DNA from: Marinobacter pelagius
GTDB taxonomy: Bacteria > Pseudomonadota > Gammaproteobacteria > Pseudomonadales > Oleiphilaceae
DNA length: 64,000 nucleotides
NCBI RefSeq assembly: GCF_900114925.1
Contig: NZ_FOUR01000004.1
Span: 186,001-250,000 of the forward strand
Direction: 5' to 3'
Under the pieces are notes generated by a model. It had not been told where the DNA came from and ran no database searches. It saw only the letters and a list, made by a program, of their open reading frames with translations. This document shows, piece after piece, positions 59,243 through 64,000 of this stretch. Both the position numbers and the translations under genes were made by a program. How positions within the stretch are numbered: the first letter of the stretch is position 1; every line of letters starts with the position of its first letter.

Positions 59243-59249
59243 TTTGATA

Positions 59250-59326
59250 TGGCGCGGCTGGGAGGATTCGAACCTCCGACCGCCTGGTTCGTAGCCAGGT
59301 ACTCTATCCAGCTGAGCTACAGCCGC
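59250..59326 (-). tRNA. tRNA-Arg (anticodon ACG), copy 1
   Basis: A 77-nt cloverleaf with acceptor GCGGCTG pairing with CAGCCGC, anticodon loop CTACGAA (ACG, read as ICG after A-to-I editing), T-arm GGTTCGAATCC and encoded CCA. It is identical in sequence to copy 2. Confidence 0.97.
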
Positions 59327-59369
59327 TTTTAACCTTTTAATCCTCTCCAATCTGGCGAATAGCCTTTGG

Positions 59370-59484
59370 GGAGGATTATTCGGGCCTTCGGCCCTCACCC
59401 CCTTCGGGGGCCGCCGTCGCTTTGCTCCGGCGTTCCTCAACCCACTTCGTGGGTTTCGGTCGAACCTCTTTCGGTTCAAATCCC
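59370..59484 (-). repeat. UUCG-hairpin repeat, copy 2
   Basis: The same about 115-bp unit as copy 1, here filling the spacer between the two tRNA-Arg genes and therefore transcribed with them. In RNA from the minus strand it forms a chain of hairpins that may guide processing of the tRNA precursor. Confidence 0.85.
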
Positions 59485-59542
59485 GTCTGACTTATGAGTA
59501 CGTCTCAATGTCAGTGGTGCACGAAAGAGTGTTCTAAAATAG

Positions 59543-59619
59543 TGGCGCGGCTGGGAGGATTCGAACCTCCGACCGCCTGGTTCGTAGCCAGGTACTCTAT
59601 CCAGCTGAGCTACAGCCGC
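59543..59619 (-). tRNA. tRNA-Arg (anticodon ACG), copy 2
   Basis: A 77-nt gene identical to the downstream tRNA-Arg, with CCA encoded. It follows tRNA-Ser by 81 bp on the same strand, so the three tRNAs form one transcript ending at the terminator at 59212-59242. Confidence 0.97.
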
Positions 59620-59698
59620 GCATCAAAACTCTTATTTCAGGTTTCTTCCTGAATAGTTGAGTGCTACCTCAACGGTCCTCTGCCTTCCGCAAAAAGGA

Positions 59699-59790
<92 letters not shown>

Positions 59791-59875
59791 TTGAGAACGG
59801 GGCGTATACTACCATAATTTTTCTGTTTTCATAGGGTTGACACGAGATTTTTCAGCCTCGATTTACCCGGATATA

Positions 59876-59911
59876 AAAAAAGCCGTTCGGGATATTCCTG
59901 AACGGCTTTTT
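59876..59911 (-). terminator. Intrinsic terminator of csrA
   Basis: AAAAAGCCGTTC pairs with GAACGGCTTTTT around an 11-nt loop, 6 bp after the csrA stop. T-tracts on both strands. Confidence 0.9.
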
Positions 59912-59916
59912 ACTGA

Positions 59917-60114
59917 TCAACGATTGCCCGGTTCCGGCTCTTCGGAGCCTTTTTCGGATTGAATCCGCTGATAGATTTCTTCGCGGTGTACCGCAACATC
60001 CTTCGGGGCGTTTACACCAATGCGAACCTGATTCCCCTTCACTCCAAGAACGGTGACAGTGATTTCATCACCGATCATCAGAGTTTCGCCAACGCGGCGA
60101 GTCAAAATCAACAT
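59917..60114 (-). CDS. csrA: Carbon storage regulator CsrA
   Basis: A 65-residue RNA-binding translational regulator. [20 protein letters not shown] and [20 protein letters not shown] are the diagnostic blocks, with the RNA-contacting Arg44-type residue in VHREE. The leader GGATAGGGAGTAAGGGATATG contains three GGA/GGGA motifs around the ribosome binding site, consistent with autoregulation by CsrA. Position between lysC and tRNA-Ser is conserved in gammaproteobacteria. Confidence 0.97.
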   Translation of the reverse strand: MLILTRRVGETLMIGDEITVTVLGVKGNQVRIGVNAPKDVAVHREEIYQRIQSEKGSEEPEPGNR

Positions 60115-60312
60115 ATCCCTTACTCCCTATCCAGAGCTTCTACCTGTTCCGAAAAAAAATGCTTTTGCGTACTTTTTGTACTTCTTACTTTTATAATGGG
60201 ATCACTGATCGATCAACAGACGCACATTCACTTATACGAATGCAATTTCTGATAGATTCGATTAATGACTCCCTTGTTATGAGACCCTCGGATAAGCCTG
60301 GCATCCGCTGGT

Positions 60313-61551
60313 TCAGGCCTCTTCCTGTACCCCGTTCTTGTCCAGCTCAAAAGCACTATGCAGTGCACGAACGGCAAGTTCGAGATATTTCTCATCGATC
60401 ACCACGGAAATCTTGATTTCCGATGTGGAGATCATCTGAATGTTGATGCCTTCATTGGACAGCGCTTCGAACATCCGGGAGGCAACACCCGCGTGGGAGC
60501 GCATGCCCACACCCACGATGCTGACCTTGGCAATCTTGCTGTCGCCAACCACTTCGCCGGCGGTCAGTTCATCGGCAACGCCCTGGAGCACTTCCTTCGC
60601 CCGCTTGAAGTCGTTGCGGTGAACGGTAAACGTGAAGGCAGTCTTGTTATCCTCACCCACGTTCTGGACGATCATGTCGACTTCGATATTGGCGTCGCTG
60701 ACCGGCTTCAGGATACGCGAGGCGCTGCCCGGGGTATCGGGAACACCGGAAATAGTCAGTTTGGCTTCATCACGGTTAAAAGCAATGCCGGAAACAACCG
60801 GTTGTTCCATGGCGTTTTCATCCTCAAATGTAATCAGGGTGCCCTCGCCTTCCTGGAAGCTGGACAGCACCCGTAATGGAACGTTGTATTTACCTGCAAA
60901 CTCGACGGAACGAATCTGGAGCACCTTGGACCCCAGGCTCGCCATTTCGAGCATTTCCTCGAACGTGATCCGCTCCAGGCGACGTGCACTGTCAACGACC
61001 CGTGGATCGGTGGTGTAAACACCATCTACATCAGTGTAGATCTGGCACTCATCTGCCTTCAATGCCGCCGCCAATGCCACTGCGGTAGTATCGGAACCGC
61101 CACGGCCGAGAGTCGTGATATTGCCGTTCTCGTCGATACCCTGGAATCCGGCTACGACGACCACCCGGCCGGCATCGAGGTCGGAGCGCATGTTGTGCTC
61201 GTCAATGTGCTGGATGCGTGCCTTGGTGTGGCTGCTGTCGGTGAGGATCCGCACCTGGGAACCGGTGTAGGAACGGGCATCACAACCTCGTTTCTGCAGG
61301 GCCATGGACAGCAGGGCGATGGTGACCTGCTCACCGGTGGAGACCAGTACATCCATCTCCCGGGGCGTAGGCTCTTCCATAATGTCATTGGCAAGAGCAA
61401 TCAGGCGGTTGGTTTCGCCGCTCATGGCGGAAACCACGACCACCACATCGTGTCCTTCCTTGCGGAACCGGCATACCTTCTCGGCAACCGCTTCTATGCG
61501 CTCGGTGGTTCCCACCGAGGTACCACCAAATTTCTGAACCAACAGAGCCAT
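60313..61551 (-). CDS. lysC: Aspartate kinase (feedback-regulated)
   Basis: A 412-residue kinase, first step of lysine, threonine and methionine synthesis. LVQKFGGTSVGTTERI is the catalytic start and GRGGSDTTAVALAAALKADE binds ATP/aspartate. Two ACT domains near the C-terminus (ISGVPDTPGSASRILKPV and VSIVGVGMRSHAGVASRMF) bind regulatory amino acids. Length is typical of the class that may be made as alpha and beta from one gene; no internal start was tested. Confidence 0.96.
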   Translation of the reverse strand: MALLVQKFGGTSVGTTERIEAVAEKVCRFRKEGHDVVVVVSAMSGETNRLIALANDIMEEPTPREMDVLVSTGEQVTIALLSMALQKRGCDARSYTGSQVRILTDSSHTKARIQHIDEHNMRSDLDAGRVVVVAGFQGIDENGNITTLGRGGSDTTAVALAAALKADECQIYTDVDGVYTTDPRVVDSARRLERITFEEMLEMASLGSKVLQIRSVEFAGKYNVPLRVLSSFQEGEGTLITFEDENAMEQPVVSGIAFNRDEAKLTISGVPDTPGSASRILKPVSDANIEVDMIVQNVGEDNKTAFTFTVHRNDFKRAKEVLQGVADELTAGEVVGDSKIAKVSIVGVGMRSHAGVASRMFEALSNEGINIQMISTSEIKISVVIDEKYLELAVRALHSAFELDKNGVQEEA

Positions 61552-61604
61552 GTCTTTCCCAAACTCCGATACGGGGCTTCGCAGCGGGGGCCTGCCCCGC
61601 CAAT

Positions 61605-61641
61605 CAAAAGAAAACGGGCGGGATTATAAACCCCAGCCCGC
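61605..61641 (-). terminator. Intrinsic terminator of alaS
   Basis: On the minus strand CGGGCTGGG pairs with CCCGCCCG with one bulged T, followed by TTTTCTTTT. It lies 17 bp after the alaS stop and before lysC. Confidence 0.75.
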
Positions 61642-61657
61642 TTCCAAAAACAGTTGC

Positions 61658-64000
61658 TTAAGCGATATTTTTTTCAACCCAGGCCGGCACACCGTCGAGG
61701 GCCTCCGCCAGCCTGGATGGATCGTTGCCACCGCCCTGGGCCATGTCCGGTCGGCCACCGCCCTTGCCATCCACCTGGGCGGCCAGATGCTTCATCAGGT
61801 CGCCGGCCTTGATGCGATTCGTGGCGGACTTGGTCACGCCGGCCACAAGAATCACTTTGCCATCCTCGACCGTCGCCAGCACGACTACGCCCTCACCCAG
61901 CTTGTTCTTCAGCTGGTCAGCGGTTTCCATCAGGGCCTTGCGGTCTGCGCCTTCCAGTTCGGCGGCGACGACCTTCAGGCCGGCAACGTCCACCGCAGAG
62001 CCGGCCAGGTCAGTGCCCGCGGAGCTGGCAAGCTTCGCCTTGAGTGCGTCCACTTCCTTCTCGAGCTGGCGATTGCGGTCCAGCGCGTTCTGGACCTTTT
62101 CCACCACGGTTTCACGGGTCGCCCGGACCAGCTTCGCGGTATCGCGCAGCGTCCGCTCGGTTTCCTCGACCCACTCCAGGGCGCCGAAACCGGTCACCGC
62201 CTCGATGCGGCGAACGCCGGAGGAAATGCCGCTTTCAGAGGTAATACGGAACAGGCCGATATCACCGGTGCGGGCCACATGAGTACCACCGCACAGTTCG
62301 ACTGAGTAATTGTCGGTACCCATGCTCAGGACACGGACGCTATCACCGTACTTCTCACCGAACAGGGCCATCGCACCTTTCTCTTTGGCGCTTTCCATGT
62401 CGGTAATTTCGGTCTGGACCGGGGTGTTCTCCAGCACCTGCTCGTTCACCTGGCGCTCGATTTCCCGGAGCTGCTCAGGCGTCACCGCCTCGAAGTGGGA
62501 GAAGTCGAAACGCAGCTTGTCCGGATCCACCAGGGAACCCTTCTGGGTCACGTGTTCTCCCAGCACCTTGCGCAGGGCGGCGTGCAGCAAGTGGGTCGCC
62601 GAGTGGTTACGCTTGGTGCGCTCGCGGCGGGCGTGGTCGATGCGGGCATCCACCTCCAGCCCCGGGAACAGTTCACCCTCGATCACGGTACCGATGTGCA
62701 GGTGGTTGTTACCTTCCTTGCGGGTATCGGTGACCTTGAACCGGCCGCCGCTCCAGGTCAGCAGGCCGGTATCGCCCACCTGACCACCGGATTCGGCATA
62801 GAACGGGGTACGTTCCAGTACCACCACCGCTTCATCGCCGGCCTCGGCGTTTTTCTCGTCGGTGCCTACCAATACGGTACGAATGCGCTCGTGACCATCG
62901 ATGTGGTCGTAACCGGTGAACTCGGTCTCGCCTTCGAGCTTCAGACCGGTGGCGTTGTAGTCGATGCCGAACTTGCTGGCGGCACGGGCACGGTCACGCT
63001 GGGCTTCCATCGCCTTTTCATAGCCTTCGTAATCCAGGGTCAGGCCACGCTCACGGGCGATGTCGTTGGTCAGGTCCACCGGGAATCCGTAGGTGTCATA
63101 CAGGGTGAAAATGGTCTCACCCGGAATCTCGGATCCTTTCAGCTCGGCGATATCCTGCTCCAGCAGACGAAGGCCCTTATCCAGGGTCTTGGCAAACTGT
63201 TCTTCTTCCTGCAGCAGTACCTTTTCGATCTGCTTCTGGCTGCTGGCCAGCTGCGGGTAGGCCTCGCCCATCAGTTTCACCAGGGCATCGGTGAGCTTGT
63301 AGAAGAACGGCTCGGTGGCGCCCAGCTTGTTGCCGTGGCGCGCGGCCCTGCGGATGATGCGGCGCAGCACGAAGCCACGGCCTTCATTGGAGGGCATGAC
63401 GCCGTCGGCGATCAGGAAGGCACAGGAACGGATATGGTCCGCCACCACGCGCAGAGATGCTTCGGTGGTCGCCACGCCGCCCAGGATTTCAGAAGCCGCC
63501 TTCAGCAGATTCTGGAACAGGTCGATTTCATAGTTGCTGTGCACGCCCTGCAACACCGCGGTGATACGCTCCAGGCCCATGCCGGTGTCCACAGACGGCT
63601 TGGGCAGCTTGAGCATTTCGCCATCAGCCGTACGGTTGTACTGCATGAACACCACGTTCCAGATCTCGATGTAGCGGTCGCCATCCTCTTCCGGGCTGCC
63701 GGGAGGGCCACCGGCCACTTCCGGGCCGTGGTCATAGAAAATCTCGGTACAGGGACCGCAGGGGCCGGTATCGCCCATCTGCCAGAAGTTGTCTGAGGCG
63801 TAACGGGCACCTTTGTTGTCACCGATACGGACGATGCGGTCCGCGGGCACACCGATTTCCTTGTTCCAGATATCGTAGGCCTCGTCGTCCTCGGCGTAGA
63901 CGGTCACCCAGAGCTTGTCCTTGGGCAGGTTCAGCCACTGCTCACCGGTCAGGAAGGTCCAGGCGTAGTTGATGGCTTCGCGCTTGAAGTAGTCACCGAA
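61658..64000 (-). CDS. alaS: Alanyl-tRNA synthetase (5' end outside window)
   Basis: 780 residues of AlaRS are visible; about 93 N-terminal residues, including motif 1, lie past the right edge. The visible start [20 protein letters not shown] belongs to the aminoacylation core. The editing domain has [19 protein letters not shown] and [18 protein letters not shown] (zinc-binding His/Cys), and the C-Ala domain ends with [17 protein letters not shown]. It attaches alanine to tRNA-Ala and clears mischarged serine. Frame remains open to base 64000. Confidence 0.97.
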   Translation of the reverse strand, partial: FGDYFKREAINYAWTFLTGEQWLNLPKDKLWVTVYAEDDEAYDIWNKEIGVPADRIVRIGDNKGARYASDNFWQMGDTGPCGPCTEIFYDHGPEVAGGPPGSPEEDGDRYIEIWNVVFMQYNRTADGEMLKLPKPSVDTGMGLERITAVLQGVHSNYEIDLFQNLLKAASEILGGVATTEASLRVVADHIRSCAFLIADGVMPSNEGRGFVLRRIIRRAARHGNKLGATEPFFYKLTDALVKLMGEAYPQLASSQKQIEKVLLQEEEQFAKTLDKGLRLLEQDIAELKGSEIPGETIFTLYDTYGFPVDLTNDIARERGLTLDYEGYEKAMEAQRDRARAASKFGIDYNATGLKLEGETEFTGYDHIDGHERIRTVLVGTDEKNAEAGDEAVVVLERTPFYAESGGQVGDTGLLTWSGGRFKVTDTRKEGNNHLHIGTVIEGELFPGLEVDARIDHARRERTKRNHSATHLLHAALRKVLGEHVTQKGSLVDPDKLRFDFSHFEAVTPEQLREIERQVNEQVLENTPVQTEITDMESAKEKGAMALFGEKYGDSVRVLSMGTDNYSVELCGGTHVARTGDIGLFRITSESGISSGVRRIEAVTGFGALEWVEETERTLRDTAKLVRATRETVVEKVQNALDRNRQLEKEVDALKAKLASSAGTDLAGSAVDVAGLKVVAAELEGADRKALMETADQLKNKLGEGVVVLATVEDGKVILVAGVTKSATNRIKAGDLMKHLAAQVDGKGGGRPDMAQGGGNDPSRLAEALDGVPAWVEKNIA

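Larger units (their letters stand above)
58904..59249. other. 346-bp non-coding region with hairpin repeats
   Basis: It holds a 9-bp inverted repeat at 59013-59050 (ACGCCTCAG/CTGAGGCGT), a stray tRNA-Arg 3' end (59062-59080), one copy of the UUCG-hairpin repeat (59073-59188) and the terminator of the tRNA operon. Open frames across it come from the repeat and are not taken as genes. Confidence 0.7.

Noticed and set aside
58900..59479. Frames with the peptide NPRSGLRNAGAKRRRPPKG on the minus strand
   Set aside because: They are translations of the UUCG-hairpin repeat and of tRNA sequence, not proteins.

Overview
The window looks like chromosome of a marine gammaproteobacterium, most likely Marinobacter or a close relative. 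This rests on gene order and content, not on a database search. The clues are the run gyrA-serC-pheA-hisC-tyrA/aroA-cmk-rpsA-ihfB-lapAB-pyrF, a fused TyrA-AroA protein, the run alaS-lysC-csrA-tRNA-Ser-tRNA-Arg, an N-type (sodium-type) ATPase operon, a sodium-pumping oxaloacetate decarboxylase, and moderately high GC.

Layout. 1-2.8 kb: 5' part of uvrB (cut by the window edge), a divergent class I aminotransferase and tRNA-Asn. 2.8-3.3 kb: two copies of a structured repeat whose hairpin arms differ between copies but stay self-complementary. 3.3-16.6 kb, all minus strand: pyrF, lapB, lapA, ihfB, rpsA, cmk, tyrA-aroA, hisC, pheA, serC, gyrA. 16.7-31.9 kb: purU, ggt, a thiamine-binding-fold protein coupled to an FtsH-family protease, a ZIP transporter, a UspA protein and a Lon-like protease, a DUF2202 protein preceded by a possible leader peptide, yghU, an amino-acid dehydrogenase, a homocysteine S-methyltransferase-like protein, a sulfurtransferase and two unrecognised envelope proteins.

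32.1-35.5 kb is an accessory island with three attC-like recombination sites and no integrase in view. It carries a parDE cassette, a YefM/RelE-type toxin-antitoxin pair, a HerA-like ATPase and small ORFs. I read it as a cluster of attC sites lacking an integrase. Both toxin-antitoxin operons have a palindromic operator lying over the -10 element.

35.6-45 kb: phhB; the SOS mutasome imuA-imuB-dnaE2 behind a perfect LexA box; a third repeat copy; and oadGAB. 45.2-49.8 kb: dbpA, a DUF2058 protein, a Gly/Gln/Met-repeat secreted protein and a large exported protein with a JDVT-CTERM-like tail.

50-58.9 kb: a PEP-synthase-like protein lacking the ATP-grasp half overlaps the first gene of an atpDCQRBEFAG N-ATPase operon, followed on the opposite strand by two small genes. 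59-64 kb: two identical tRNA-Arg genes with UUCG-hairpin spacers and a stray tRNA 3' end, tRNA-Ser, csrA, lysC, and alaS running off the window.

Two themes join the genes. One is sodium bioenergetics (OadGAB and the N-ATPase). The other is stress and mutagenesis (uvrB, ImuAB-DnaE2, Lon-like and FtsH proteases, UspA, toxin-antitoxin pairs). The least explained elements are the covarying repeats, the attC cluster, and the PEP-binding protein tied to the N-ATPase.
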